A stretch of 64,000 nt of DNA from Chryseobacterium sp. Tr-659 (GTDB lineage: Bacteria; Bacteroidota; Bacteroidia; Flavobacteriales; Weeksellaceae): NCBI RefSeq assembly GCF_011752975.1, contig NZ_VWWP01000005.1:62001-126000 (forward strand), written 5' to 3'. A model generated the notes under the pieces. That model did no database searches, was not told where the DNA came from, and worked only from the letters and a program-made list of their open reading frames with translations. A program made the translations under genes and the position numbers. Shown one piece after another: positions 53,152 to 62,615 of this stretch. The stretch's first letter is position 1. Each line of letters opens with the position of its first letter.

Positions 53152-53159
53152 CAAAATTA
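53152..53159 (-). promoter_or_regulatory. Possible -7 element of the TonB receptor operon
   Basis: On the minus strand TAATTTTG matches TAnnTTTG 24 bp before the receptor start codon. The -33 element is not clear. Confidence 0.4.
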
Positions 53160-53287
53160 TTTTATTTTTATTAATTCTAAATAAAAACATGACACAAATC
53201 ATAAAATGAATTATTCATAAAAGCGCATAAACAAAGGGTTTCCAAAATTTGAAAACCCTCTATGGTGAAGTATTTAAGTTTAAAATA

Positions 53288-54109
53288 TTAGAAATATTTT
53301 TGAAGAAAAGCAAAAATCCGGTCAAAATGTTTGTAAGGTTCAGTATGACCACCCTGCCATTGTATGTGCTCATAATGGTATTTAAAATGGCTGTTTTTAA
53401 GTCTTTGGATCATTTTCTCCGACATATCAGAGGAAGGACAGATTTCATCTTGATTACCAGACATCAGTAAAATGGAAGCTTTAGCATTCTCAACTTTTAT
53501 AAGAGATCTGCTTTCGGCCTCTTTATCCTGAAGCATTGCTTCAAACGCTTTTCTTATATTCCTTTGTATCATAAAAGGAACTGCCGCTTCATTTACAGGG
53601 ACAAAAGGAAGTTCTCTTCCTCCAAATGTCCAGCTGGAAGTAGAAAAATGACTGGTATTTCCCGGGAAAACCGCATGACTGGCCGAAAGCGCAATGATAC
53701 AAGAAATATCAGGATAATAACTTCCTAAAAGCAAAGCCAGATCTGCTCCCCGAGAGCCTCCGACAATTGCTATTTTATCTGTATGAATTTTCTGTTTTGC
53801 GATGGATATGGTATTATAAACATCCTGGATTTCAATCTTTTCAAGAAGCTTGGGAGAATTTTTTGATCCGAAGTAAGCAACTGCCAGAAAAGCATAATCT
53901 TTACCGAGAAACTGATCCCTCACCGATTTCCAATGGTTGGATGCCCAGGCATTCCCTCCTTCAGAGCCTCCGAGGCCTACAATCAGTCCTTTTATATTTT
54001 TTTGCGGAAGATATAGAACCGCATCTGTATTTTTTGAGTGAATTGTATCCTGAGCTTTCACTACAATCCCCATCAGCAAAAAGAAGAAAATTTCAAATAA
54101 TCGTTTCAT
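53288..54109 (-). CDS. Exported alpha/beta hydrolase (BAAT/acyl-CoA thioesterase C-terminal-like)
   Basis: 273 residues from the ATG at 54109 (MKRLFEIFFFLLMGIVVKAQ), a signal peptide; an ATG five codons upstream is less suitable. The protein has an oxyanion part LIVGLGGSEGGNAW, the nucleophile elbow VGGSRGADLALLLG, the acid LMSGNQDEICP and the His in WQGGHTEPYKHF. This layout is that of BAAT C-terminal (acyl-CoA:amino acid acyltransferase-like) hydrolases, many of which are plain esterases. The substrate is not known. It is the last gene of a run with the Crp/Fnr and LURP-one-like genes. Confidence 0.8.
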   Translation of the reverse strand: MKRLFEIFFFLLMGIVVKAQDTIHSKNTDAVLYLPQKNIKGLIVGLGGSEGGNAWASNHWKSVRDQFLGKDYAFLAVAYFGSKNSPKLLEKIEIQDVYNTISIAKQKIHTDKIAIVGGSRGADLALLLGSYYPDISCIIALSASHAVFPGNTSHFSTSSWTFGGRELPFVPVNEAAVPFMIQRNIRKAFEAMLQDKEAESRSLIKVENAKASILLMSGNQDEICPSSDMSEKMIQRLKNSHFKYHYEHIQWQGGHTEPYKHFDRIFAFLQKYF

Positions 54110-54168
54110 GACTTTTTTTGACAAAAATATTCCAGTGGATCCGATTTATTTTTGCTCTAGATCAAAAA

Positions 54169-54741
54169 CTACTTTTCCGCTCGTAATCTGCTCAATGTAG
54201 ACTGTGTAATACCAAGATAAGAAGCAACCATCCCCAGCGGAACCCTGTGATAAACGCCTTTGTATACCTGTAAAAAATGTTCGTATTTTTCTTTTGCCGT
54301 AGTGAATCTTTGTGAGGTGATACGCTCCATCAAATGTCCGAATACGCTTCCCATCGAGAGTCTTGCATATCGTTCCATTTCCGGGAAATGATCAAAAAGA
54401 TAGCCGAGATCATTTACTTTCAGGCAGAAAGTTTCTGTTTTTTCGAGACAGTCGATATAATAGATGTCTTTTGTCCTTTCTATAAAGCTTTTGGGAGAAT
54501 TGATCCATTCATTTTCACAGGAAAAATATTCACTGATCTCCACGCCGTCTTTCAGATAATAGGTTCTCACCAAACCATTAAGAATAAAATAGCTTTTGGT
54601 ACAGATCTTATCAGCATCCTGTACAAGTTCTCCTTTTTCAAAAATATGAAGAGACAGTCTCTCTGTAAGCTCTTTTTCTAAAGCTTCACTTATTTTTATA
54701 TACCGGCTGAAGTGTTCTAAGATAGGATCATGATTGTTCAT
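54169..54741 (-). CDS. Crp/Fnr-family transcriptional regulator
   Basis: 190 residues. The cNMP-binding barrel includes LSLHIFEKGELVQDADKICTKSYFILNGLVRTYY, with the acidic loop typical of Bacteroidota Crp-like proteins, then a dimer helix and an HTH (VPLGMVASYLGITQSTLSRLRAEK). The barrel lacks an intact cAMP pocket by eye, so the ligand is unclear. The upstream gene ends 6 bp before its start, and the hydrolase gene follows 60 bp downstream, suggesting one three-gene transcript with feedback control (inference). Confidence 0.88.
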   Translation of the reverse strand: MNNHDPILEHFSRYIKISEALEKELTERLSLHIFEKGELVQDADKICTKSYFILNGLVRTYYLKDGVEISEYFSCENEWINSPKSFIERTKDIYYIDCLEKTETFCLKVNDLGYLFDHFPEMERYARLSMGSVFGHLMERITSQRFTTAKEKYEHFLQVYKGVYHRVPLGMVASYLGITQSTLSRLRAEK

Positions 54742-54747
54742 CAGCGG

Positions 54748-55245
54748 TTAGATTACGGCGGAAGAAATCATCGACATATAATAATTGGCACAATGCAAAG
54801 AATTGATTAGTAATATTTCTTTATTGAAAAGGGTTTCAAACGTTTCAGAGGTGGTAATGTCGTATTCATAATTCATAGAACTCCACTTCAAATGGGGCTT
54901 CATCACAAAAAGTTCATTTCCCTGCTGATCGGTAAGAACAAATGATTCTTTAAATATTCCCCTGTGTTTAAAAAGAAAGCCTTGTTTTACCTCATCAAAA
55001 TAGGTTTGTATCACAATTTCACCATTCCAGTTCATCCGGAACTTCAGAATCACTCTTTCATTGTCTTTCAGCTCGATAGTTGTTCCCCAAAAACCTTTTG
55101 GCTCTACCAGGTAAAAACGGTTTCCAATCTCAATTTCTGCATTAAATTTGAACCAGCTTTTATATATAAGTCTCCCTACAAACTGGCTGTCTTTTGACAC
55201 TTCAAAAGATAAAGAATTGATTGATTTTGCGTGGTACTCTGCCAT
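54748..55245 (-). CDS. LURP-one-like / unknown cytoplasmic beta-barrel protein
   Basis: 165 residues without signal peptide. Repeated strands (FVGRLIYKSWFKFNAEIEIGNRFYLVEPKGFWG, VILKFRMNWNGEIVIQTY, ELFVMKPHLKWSSMNYEYDI) suggest a twelve-strand barrel with a central helix of the LURP-one/Tubby-like kind, a membrane-lipid-binding fold in some proteins. The end is helical and hydrophobic (YYMSMISSAVI). I call the fold with caution and the function not at all. It is the first gene of the run with the Crp/Fnr gene. Confidence 0.6.
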   Translation of the reverse strand: MAEYHAKSINSLSFEVSKDSQFVGRLIYKSWFKFNAEIEIGNRFYLVEPKGFWGTTIELKDNERVILKFRMNWNGEIVIQTYFDEVKQGFLFKHRGIFKESFVLTDQQGNELFVMKPHLKWSSMNYEYDITTSETFETLFNKEILLINSLHCANYYMSMISSAVI

Positions 55246-55636
55246 GGTTATTTTTAATTTGGTGGAATTTCTATCGGTTTTTAAATATCATTAACAATCT
55301 GAATTTTAACGCTCTAATTTATAAATAAATCGGCAAAAAATAACAGCTTTTAAAATCCTTTTTTTATATTCTAATTTCCGAATGATCTGTAAAGGCTGAA
55401 AAACCATTTTTCTCTATCATTAGATTCTTATCATTTTGTTATTTTTCAATCCATACATGGGAAACTCCCCTTTTAGCCATCTCTATTACCATTCTCAACA
55501 ACCGATAACGTAACACGCTTATTCATTGACATTTAAAACAAAGACCACCTTATAAGATGGAGCGCCCGGCATCAACTGCACCATTAATTTTGCATTGTCA
55601 ACATTCAAAAAACGCTCTCAATAAAAACCGATCTAA
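55246..55636. other. Divergent intergenic region, no gene seen
   Basis: About 390 bp between the leftward LURP-one-like gene and the rightward esterase gene. It should hold both promoters. TAATTTTG at 55585-55592 is a possible -7 element for the rightward genes, 45 bp before the start; no matching -33 was seen. Confidence 0.5.
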
Positions 55637-56431
55637 ATGAAAATATCTGTTATCACGTGTCTTGGTATTATCCTGTTTCTTTTAACTGCTTGCCGGGAGG
55701 AAGAATTTGATCAGAACCATGTAAAGGACTTTAGTTTTACATCTTCGATTAACGGAAGTACTTATCCTATCAAAGTGGCACTGCCAAAAAACTATTCTAC
55801 AGCTTCAAAATATAAAGCATTATATGTTTTGGATTCAAAATGGGATTTTAATTTGGTCGCTCAGGAGGTTCAAAAACAATCCGAAAAATTCCAGCGTTAT
55901 GATGTTCTTGTTGTAGGTATCGGCTGGGGTAATGACCGATTAGATGATTATCTGCCTGTACCTTATAAAAGCGGTACCGGCCGGGCTGATGAGTTTGTGA
56001 AAGTCATTAATAATGAATTGATTCCCAGAATTGAAAATGAGTTCCATGCAGCCCAATCCAGAGAAGACCGGACTATCTTAGGGCATTCCGCAGGAGGGCT
56101 CTTAAGTGCATATTGTTTTACCAATTATCCGGACATCTTTGGAAGTTATCTTTGCCTGAGTCCTTCACTTTGGGTGGGAAATCAGATTGTACTTATCCAC
56201 GAAAAAAAAAACAGGCCCGGAAACCAGGCCCGAAATGGTAGATTCTTTCTAGCTGCAGGAGAGCTGGAAGATGGAGGAATGCTTCCGCCTATAGAAGCAT
56301 TCCGTTTGATTCTCAGCCAACATTATACAGGGTTCTCTCAAGCATATAATCTGGCAGGAGGGCTGGACCATCTGGGCTCTAAAAAGACTAATATCCGGAA
56401 AGCTATCTCTTTTTATTTTCATCAACTTTAA
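55637..56431 (+). CDS. Esterase lipoprotein of the Fes/IroE (esterase D) type
   Basis: 264 residues with a lipobox (LFLLTAC, lipid Cys about 19). An alpha/beta hydrolase: PIKVALPKNYSTASKYKALYVLD at the start, VVGIGW, the nucleophile elbow LGHSAGGLLSAY, LCLSPSLWVGN, and a late GGLDHLGSK with the catalytic His. It is the second esterase D-type enzyme of the window (the first at 48431), with the S-P-S-L-W motif in common. It may cut ester siderophores or other esters in the envelope. It is followed 8 bp later by a barrel-like gene and then by an AraC-type regulator. Confidence 0.85.
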   Translation: MKISVITCLGIILFLLTACREEEFDQNHVKDFSFTSSINGSTYPIKVALPKNYSTASKYKALYVLDSKWDFNLVAQEVQKQSEKFQRYDVLVVGIGWGNDRLDDYLPVPYKSGTGRADEFVKVINNELIPRIENEFHAAQSREDRTILGHSAGGLLSAYCFTNYPDIFGSYLCLSPSLWVGNQIVLIHEKKNRPGNQARNGRFFLAAGELEDGGMLPPIEAFRLILSQHYTGFSQAYNLAGGLDHLGSKKTNIRKAISFYFHQL

Positions 56432-56439
56432 TCTTTTAT

Positions 56440-57018
56440 ATGCGTTTACTATTATTGATTTGTCTTTTTACATGTATTGGTGTCAAGCTACACGCACAGG
56501 ACACAATCCGGAAAAAAAGGGTACTTGAAATTAAACCTGCTATCGGAGCTACGGGAAGCCCCATAAAACCTACTGTATCAGTAATGGTGCTCCACCCGTT
56601 GAATCTTAGATTTTCTGCAGTCTCCCACTCCATGATCAGTTTTTTACTGTTCGCAAATAATTCTGAGCAATACATCAAAACTCATTACAATTATTCTTTA
56701 TCCCAAAAACTGGGAATTGGCTATTCTTTGTACGGAAAAAAGGGAAAAAGCCGGCATACCCTATTGGCACTGGGCGGAATCAGGCATGTTGCTTTTAAAG
56801 AAACACTGAACCATCCGGATCTGGACGAGGTAAGTATCAGTACTCATAGTACAGTTGCCGATTATGGCCTGATGTATGAGCTTTCAGTGGGAAAAAAGAG
56901 ATATACATTTGATACCAGACTGTACCTTCCTTTTAGCCCCATCCAATATTACCCACAGGGAACATTGACCAATCTGATTTATCTGGAAGTAGGAATAGGC
57001 ATCAGGCTCTATAAATAA
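56440..57018 (+). CDS. Exported outer-membrane beta-barrel-like protein
   Basis: 192 residues with a signal peptide (MRLLLLICLFTCIGVKLHAQ). The rest is a row of short amphipathic strands (VSVMVLHPLNLRFSAVSHSMISF, TLLALGGIRHVAFK, DYGLMYELSVGKKRYTFDTRLYLPF) that ends in an aromatic-basic strand (YLEVGIGIRLYK), like small barrels of the outer membrane. The gene starts 8 bp after the esterase lipoprotein, so the two are surely co-transcribed. No function can be given. Confidence 0.72.
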   Translation: MRLLLLICLFTCIGVKLHAQDTIRKKRVLEIKPAIGATGSPIKPTVSVMVLHPLNLRFSAVSHSMISFLLFANNSEQYIKTHYNYSLSQKLGIGYSLYGKKGKSRHTLLALGGIRHVAFKETLNHPDLDEVSISTHSTVADYGLMYELSVGKKRYTFDTRLYLPFSPIQYYPQGTLTNLIYLEVGIGIRLYK

Positions 57019-57139
57019 AAAAGAATTGGATATCAGCCGAATAGAAAGTATTTTGGTATGGAATATATAAACCTTTTGAAGAAAAAAATATAACAGGCTG
57101 ATTATTTGCTATTTTTACTTTTTTAGATTTGTTATTACA

Positions 57140-58303
57140 ATGGCAATAGGCTGGGAACTTATTTACATAGGCGGGATTTCGATATCATCGTTCCTTTTCA
57201 TTATATTGATCAGTAAACAGCATAAAAGCATTGCTGACAGGATTCTGTGTACCTGGCTTTTTTTTGCTCTGATTCACCTGTTGTTTATTGCAGGCTATGC
57301 TTCCGGAGCTATCTATAAAACCCCTCTGTTATTGGGATGGGAACTACCATTACCTTTTCTTCACGGTCCTTTTCTTTATTTGTATATTTTATTTTTAAGC
57401 AGCCAACAAAGTAATGGGCGGCGATACTTTATTCATTATATTCCAGCTGTATTGGTGGCTGTCTTACTCTTCTTCATACTTCCAGGGGCTCAGTTTAGTT
57501 CTTTATTAACCGTGCCAGCCTATAAATCTTTATTTCATGGTATAGTAGCTGCCATTATGATTTCAGGTGTGGCTTATGTAGCAGGATCGCTCATTCTGTT
57601 GCGCAGACATCAGCACAATATTGTGGGTCAGTTTTCTAATACGGATAAGATTACTCTTAACTGGATGCAATATCTTATTGCAGGAATGAGTATTATCTGG
57701 ATTATTGTAATTTTTATACAATCGGTGCAGGCTCTGTACGTTGCCGTTGCTTTATTTATTTTTTTCATTGGATATTTCGGTATTCGCCAGGTGGGTATTT
57801 TTTCTAATGTATCATCAAGCCATGAGGTGATTCAGCCTATTGCACTTGAAAGTGATATACCGCCAACAGCTACAGCTATTCCTGAAGCTATTGATTCTGT
57901 AAAATATGAAAAAACAAAGCTTGAAGACACTAAAGCGTTTGAAATTCAGGCCCAACTTGCCCTATTAATGAAGGAAGAAGAATGCTATAAAGATCCCGAG
58001 CTTACTTTAGGAGATCTTGCCAAAATACTGGATATACAACCAGGTATGCTGTCTCAGGTCATTAATTCAAAAGAAGGAAAAAATTTCTATGATTATATCA
58101 ATACTTTGAGGACCGAGTCTTTCAAGCAGTTACTTTTACAGCCTGGAAGCAGGCAGTACACATTGTTGTCTCTGGCTTTTGAATGTGGATTCAATTCCAA
58201 AACAAGTTTTAACCGTAATTTTAAAAAAATTACCGGAATATCTCCCAGCCAGTATGCAAAAAAACTGAAAATTGAAACACAATCTGAAGATGGAGAAGGA
58301 TAG
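57140..58303 (+). CDS. Membrane-bound AraC-family transcriptional regulator
   Basis: 387 residues. Seven or so membrane helices fill residues 1-225 (starting WELIYIGGISISSFLFIILI). A Pro/Ala-rich linker follows, then a C-terminal AraC HTH pair: LTLGDLAKILDIQPGMLSQVIN and LLSLAFECGFNSKTSFNRNFKKITGISPSQY, the family signature. This fusion of a membrane part with an AraC domain is a common Bacteroidota regulator, thought to react to envelope signals. It lies after the esterase/barrel pair (121 bp gap) and may control it. Confidence 0.9.
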   Translation: MAIGWELIYIGGISISSFLFIILISKQHKSIADRILCTWLFFALIHLLFIAGYASGAIYKTPLLLGWELPLPFLHGPFLYLYILFLSSQQSNGRRYFIHYIPAVLVAVLLFFILPGAQFSSLLTVPAYKSLFHGIVAAIMISGVAYVAGSLILLRRHQHNIVGQFSNTDKITLNWMQYLIAGMSIIWIIVIFIQSVQALYVAVALFIFFIGYFGIRQVGIFSNVSSSHEVIQPIALESDIPPTATAIPEAIDSVKYEKTKLEDTKAFEIQAQLALLMKEEECYKDPELTLGDLAKILDIQPGMLSQVINSKEGKNFYDYINTLRTESFKQLLLQPGSRQYTLLSLAFECGFNSKTSFNRNFKKITGISPSQYAKKLKIETQSEDGEG

Positions 58304-58405
58304 TTCATTTAACTGATTCCATCCTCTATCTCGTCTTCAACTGCTATACATACCTTTACCAGCCCATTTATAAAAGTGATATTATCTTTTGTTTCAACCC
58401 TGTAA

Positions 58406-58831
58406 TCAGAATCCCAGTTCAGCTCCGTATTGTATCGCTGCTTGCAGAACTTGAATGTTTATCTCCTTTAATGCTTTGAATTTAATACAATACCCTGTTA
58501 CGTTTGCCTTACCTATTTCTTTTCCATAGGTTTGGGGCAGATAGTTTTTATCCTTAATTCCCATAATATATACTGAAATTCCTGTTGTATTGGCACTCAT
58601 TCCGATGCGGTAAAATTCTTTATTACTTCCGTCAGCATACTGCATAAGATAAGCCCCATATCCGATATTGGGATTCGAAACTGTTTTATTTTCCTCATTT
58701 TTCCCATCCAGAAACCATAATCTGCACTCTGGCAACGTTTTTAAAATGAGCTGATGCAGCTCCTGCATATCTTTACTCTTCGTTTCTGATTGGCTGTTGA
58801 TGTAGTTCTGGATTTGTTCCTGGGTATTCAT
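58406..58831 (-). CDS. DUF1801 / YdhG-like protein
   Basis: 141 residues with the DUF1801 pattern: QIQNYINSQSETKSKDMQELHQLI, then LPECRLWFLDGKNEENKTVSNPNIGYG, and a later GISVYIMGIKDKNYLPQ and GYCIKFKALKEINIQVLQ. The fold is compact and alpha/beta. The family is widespread in bacteria with no settled function, and no signal or membrane part is seen. It is monocistronic between the AraC regulator and the carB terminator. Confidence 0.85.
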   Translation of the reverse strand: MNTQEQIQNYINSQSETKSKDMQELHQLILKTLPECRLWFLDGKNEENKTVSNPNIGYGAYLMQYADGSNKEFYRIGMSANTTGISVYIMGIKDKNYLPQTYGKEIGKANVTGYCIKFKALKEINIQVLQAAIQYGAELGF

Positions 58832-58914
58832 ATATTGGTTATTATGGCAGGTTGTTTTTAACTCCTTTCATTTAAATTAGGAATATAATAAAATTAAGAA
58901 ATTCAATATAACTG

Positions 58915-58953
58915 CAAAAAAAACCTCATAGATTTTTAAGATCTATGAGGTTT
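58915..58953 (-). terminator. Terminator of the pyr/car operon
   Basis: On the minus strand, a 13-bp perfect stem (AAACCTCATAGAT / ATCTATGAGGTTT) with a 7-base loop followed by TTTTT. It lies 26 bases after the carB stop. Confidence 0.9.
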
Positions 58954-58978
58954 ATGGTATTTATTTTTTTCTTCGAAA

Positions 58979-61900
58979 TTACATTGTCTCCATTTTGAAG
59001 CTCATACTTTCGATTACTTTTAAAATGGCTTCTACCGTATCCATTGAAGTTAAGCAAGGAACACCATTCTCCACACTCATTCTTCTGATCTGGAATCCGT
59101 CTCTTTCTGCCTGCTTACCTTTTGTAGTGGTATTCACAACATACTGAACTTTTCCTTTCTGAATCAGATCGATAAGGTTTACACTTTCTTCACCGATTTT
59201 GTATCCTATTTTGCAAGGAATTCCTTTTTCTTCGAAGAACTTTGCTGTTCCTTCTGTTGCCCAGATTCTGAATCCTACTTCGTGGAATCTTGCTGCAAGA
59301 GCCGCAGCTTCTTCTTTATGCTTATCTGCTACTGTAAACAGGATTGAACCGTGCATCGGAACTTTTCTTCCTGCAGCAACCAATCCTTTGTAAAGTGCTT
59401 TTTCAAGCGTTGTGTCTTTCCCCATAACCTCTCCCGTTGACTTCATTTCAGGCCCTAGAGAGATATCCACTTTTGTTAGTTTTGAGAAAGAGAACACCGG
59501 AACTTTTACAAAAACGCCTTCTTTATTTGGAACTAATCCGTGTTCATATCCAAGATCTTTCAGTTTTTGTCCTAAGATCGCTTTTGTAGCAAGGTTAGCC
59601 ATCGGAACTTCTGTAATTTTGGATAAGAAAGGAACTGTTCTTGAAGAACGTGGGTTTACTTCGATCACATATACATTTCCTTCGAAAAGAACATACTGGA
59701 TATTCATTAACCCGATAACATTCAGACCTTTTGCCAGTCTCTTCGTATAGTCTACCAAAGTATCGATTTCGCTCTGAGAAATATTTTGTGGTGGATATAC
59801 CGCGATTGAGTCTCCGGAGTGAACTCCTGCTCTTTCGATGTGCTCCATAATTCCTGGGATAACTACTGTTTCTCCGTCACAGATTGCATCTACTTCTATT
59901 TCTTTCCCTACCATGTATTTGTCTACCAATACCGGGTGTTCAGGACTCGCATCTACCGCGTACTCCATATAATGAGCTAATTCTGCTTCAGCATATACAA
60001 TCTCCATTGCTCTACCTCCAAGAACGTAGCTCGGACGAACCAATACCGGGTAACCAATTTCGTTGGCAATTTTGATCGCTTCTTCTTTAGAAGTTGAAGT
60101 TCTTCCTTTTGGCTGAGGAATTCCAAGTTCCTGAAGGGCTTTCTCGAATTTATCTCTGTTTTCAGCTCTGTCAAGATCTTCTAATGAAGTTCCTAAGATC
60201 TGTACTCCGTGAGAAGCTAATTTATCTGCAAGGTTAATTGCAGTCTGTCCTCCGAACTGTACCACTACTCCTTTAGGTTTTTCAAGCTCGATGATGTTCA
60301 TTACATCCTCTTCTGTAAGTGGTTCGAAGTATAGTTTATCAGAGATGGAGAAATCTGTAGAAACAGTTTCAGGGTTGTTATTGATAATAATTGCTTCGTA
60401 ACCCATTTCTTTGATTGCCCATACAGAGTGAACGGTTGCATAATCAAATTCTACACCTTGCCCGATTCTGATAGGTCCTGAACCAAGTACGATGATCTTT
60501 TCTTTGTCTGAAACTACACTTTCATTCTCTTCTTCATAAGTTCCGTAGAAATAAGGGGTTTCAGATTCAAACTCAGCAGCACAGGTATCTACCATTTTAT
60601 AAACCGGCATTACCCCGTTTTCTTTTCTGAAATTGAATACCTCACGTTCTTTTACATCCCAAAGAACAGCGATATTGATATCTGCGAAACCTAATCTCTT
60701 AGCTTCAATTAATGTTTCTTTGTCAAATTTATTAGCTGCGATAACTTTTTCGAAGTCAACTAATTTCTTCAGTTTCCAGATGAAGAATTTATCAATTTTA
60801 CTCCATTCTACAATCTGTTCCCAATCGTATCCTCTTCTTAACGCATCTCCGATGATGAATAATCTCTCATCATCACACACTCTAATTCTTCTTTCGATTT
60901 CTTCAGCAGTAAGAGCCTGCGCCTGCTTGGTTTTTAAGCCTAAATGCTTGATTCCTGTTTCTAATGAACGGATAGCTTTCTGTAAAGATTCTTCAAGATT
61001 TCTTCCGATCGCCATTACTTCTCCGGTTGCTTTCATCTGAGTTGAAAGTCTTCTGTCCGCAGTTTCGAATTTATCGAATGGAAATCTTGGGAATTTTGTC
61101 ACCACATAGTCAAGAGCCGGTTCAAAACATGCGTATGTTTTCCCTGTTACCGGATTCATAATTTCATCCAGTGTTAATCCTACTGCGATCTTTGCTGCGA
61201 TCTTTGCAATCGGGTATCCTGTTGCCTTACTTGCTAACGCTGATGAACGGGATACTCTCGGGTTTACTTCGATGATATAGTAATCGAACGAATGTGGATC
61301 CAGAGCCAGCTGTACGTTACACCCACCTTCAATTCCTAAAGCTCTGATGATTTTTAAAGAGGCATTTCTCAGTAATTGATACTCTCTGTCTGAAAGCGTC
61401 TGAGAAGGTGCTACTACGATAGAGTCTCCTGTGTGAACACCTACCGGATCTATATTTTCCATGTTACAAACCACAATCGCATTGTCGTTGGCATCACGCA
61501 TTACTTCGTATTCTATTTCTTTAAAACCTGCAATTGATTTTTCAATAAGACACTGAGTAACCGGGCTGTGTTTTAATCCCAATTCAGCAATCTCTTTCAA
61601 TTCAACTTCTGTGGAAGCAATACCTCCTCCGGTTCCTCCCATCGTAAAAGCAGGACGAACAATTACAGGATAACCAATCTCATCAGCGAAAGCTAGCGCT
61701 CCTTCTACTGTATTCACGATATCAGATTCTGGTACCGGCTCATTCAATTCTCTCATCAGCTCACGGAAAAGATCTCTGTCTTCTGCTCTGTTGATTGCAG
61801 AAAGCTTCGTTCCCAATACTTCCACTTTGCATTCTTCAAGAATTCCTGATTTTTCCAATTCCACTGCCATGTTCAGTCCTGTCTGACCTCCAAGCGTTGG

Positions 61901-62161
61901 TAATAGTGCATCCGGACGCTCTTTTCTGATGATGTGGCTTACAAACTGTAAGGAAATCGGCTCGATGTATACTTTATCCGCGATTTCAACATCCGTCATG
62001 ATTGTTGCAGGGTTTGAATTGATCAAAATTACTTTGTAGCCTTCTTCTTTCAAAGACAGACAAGCCTGCGTTCCTGCGTAATCAAATTCAGCTGCCTGAC
62101 CGATAATGATAGGTCCTGAACCGATTACTAAAATTGTTTTTATATCTGTACGTTTTGCCAT
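58979..62161 (-). CDS. carB: Carbamoyl-phosphate synthase large subunit
   Basis: 1060 residues, the usual length. Two tandem ATP-grasp halves: the first starts [21 protein letters not shown] and has [14 protein letters not shown]; the second starts [24 protein letters not shown] and has [14 protein letters not shown]-terminal MGS-like regulatory domain (about 930-1060) carries the allosteric site. With the CarA amidotransferase it makes carbamoyl phosphate from bicarbonate, glutamine and two ATP, feeding pyrimidine and arginine synthesis. In this operon it follows carA but is separated from it by a four-helix-bundle gene. Confidence 0.97.
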   Translation of the reverse strand: MAKRTDIKTILVIGSGPIIIGQAAEFDYAGTQACLSLKEEGYKVILINSNPATIMTDVEIADKVYIEPISLQFVSHIIRKERPDALLPTLGGQTGLNMAVELEKSGILEECKVEVLGTKLSAINRAEDRDLFRELMRELNEPVPESDIVNTVEGALAFADEIGYPVIVRPAFTMGGTGGGIASTEVELKEIAELGLKHSPVTQCLIEKSIAGFKEIEYEVMRDANDNAIVVCNMENIDPVGVHTGDSIVVAPSQTLSDREYQLLRNASLKIIRALGIEGGCNVQLALDPHSFDYYIIEVNPRVSRSSALASKATGYPIAKIAAKIAVGLTLDEIMNPVTGKTYACFEPALDYVVTKFPRFPFDKFETADRRLSTQMKATGEVMAIGRNLEESLQKAIRSLETGIKHLGLKTKQAQALTAEEIERRIRVCDDERLFIIGDALRRGYDWEQIVEWSKIDKFFIWKLKKLVDFEKVIAANKFDKETLIEAKRLGFADINIAVLWDVKEREVFNFRKENGVMPVYKMVDTCAAEFESETPYFYGTYEEENESVVSDKEKIIVLGSGPIRIGQGVEFDYATVHSVWAIKEMGYEAIIINNNPETVSTDFSISDKLYFEPLTEEDVMNIIELEKPKGVVVQFGGQTAINLADKLASHGVQILGTSLEDLDRAENRDKFEKALQELGIPQPKGRTSTSKEEAIKIANEIGYPVLVRPSYVLGGRAMEIVYAEAELAHYMEYAVDASPEHPVLVDKYMVGKEIEVDAICDGETVVIPGIMEHIERAGVHSGDSIAVYPPQNISQSEIDTLVDYTKRLAKGLNVIGLMNIQYVLFEGNVYVIEVNPRSSRTVPFLSKITEVPMANLATKAILGQKLKDLGYEHGLVPNKEGVFVKVPVFSFSKLTKVDISLGPEMKSTGEVMGKDTTLEKALYKGLVAAGRKVPMHGSILFTVADKHKEEAAALAARFHEVGFRIWATEGTAKFFEEKGIPCKIGYKIGEESVNLIDLIQKGKVQYVVNTTTKGKQAERDGFQIRRMSVENGVPCLTSMDTVEAILKVIESMSFKMETM

Positions 62162-62182
62162 TTTTCTTTTTTTAGATACAAG

Positions 62183-62210
62183 ATGTTAGATGTCAGATGT
62201 CAGACTTCCA
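62183..62210. repeat. GATGTC-type short repeats between carB and the four-helix-bundle gene
   Basis: The stretch reads TGTTAGATGTCAGATGTCAG, three close copies of a GATGT(C/T)A unit in tandem. Similar units (TCTGATGTCTAATATCTGATGTCT) lie on the other side of the small gene at 62589-62612. Confidence 0.65.
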
Positions 62211-62220
62211 ATATCGTGTT

Positions 62221-62574
62221 TTACTTTTTTAAATTAGATTTGAATGTATAAATCATTCTTTGAATTTCATTCAGATTTGATATTAAACTATTAACTTTTT
62301 CTACTTCGAGCAAATTTAATTCTCTGGTTAAAATTAACTGTGTCTGTAACTCAAAAGAGGAAGCATTTGCAATTCCAAGAAAATGATAAAACTTTCTGTC
62401 ATTATTTCTTCCTGCTCCTTCTGCTATATTAGAAGGAATAGAGATTACAGATCTTTTAATTTGAGAAACCAGACCAAACTTTTCATCCTTTGGGAGATCA
62501 GCACAAATTATATAGACTTGTTTTGCAAGTTCTATAGATTTCTTCCAAAAAACCAGTTTTTCAAAATTATGCAT
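62221..62574 (-). CDS. Four-helix-bundle protein (23S rRNA-IVS / S23-type)
   Basis: 117 residues in four helices: FEKLVFWKKSIELAKQVYII, PKDEKFGLVSQIKRSVISIPSNIAEG, FYHFLGIANASSFELQTQLILTRE and VNSLISNLNEIQRMIYTFKS. The motif SNIAEGAGR is the hallmark of the four-helix-bundle family linked to intervening sequences in 23S rRNA and to the Avd proteins of diversity-generating retroelements. Its function is not settled. It sits between carA and carB with short GATGTC repeats on both sides, which suggests a late insertion into the pyrimidine operon. Confidence 0.88.
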   Translation of the reverse strand: MHNFEKLVFWKKSIELAKQVYIICADLPKDEKFGLVSQIKRSVISIPSNIAEGAGRNNDRKFYHFLGIANASSFELQTQLILTRELNLLEVEKVNSLISNLNEIQRMIYTFKSNLKK

Positions 62575-62579
62575 GATAG

Positions 62580-62612
62580 AGTCTGTTATCTGATGTCTAA
62601 TATCTGATGTCT
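62580..62612. repeat. GATGTC-type short repeats between carA and the four-helix-bundle gene
   Basis: TCTGATGTCT occurs twice, separated by AATA, next to GTCTGTTATCTGATGTC. This is the right-hand counterpart of the repeat cluster at 62183. Confidence 0.65.
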
Positions 62613-62615
62613 TTC

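Noticed and set aside
53235..53259. Hairpin AGGGTTT / AAACCCT downstream of the BAAT-like hydrolase and upstream of the TonB receptor.
   Set aside because: Stem and tail are weak. It may be a terminator for the minus-strand hydrolase, but the T run is poor, so I did not list it as a feature.
59199..61040. Several open frames of 60-135 codons opposite carB.
   Set aside because: They are antisense to a strongly conserved enzyme and result from its codon use.
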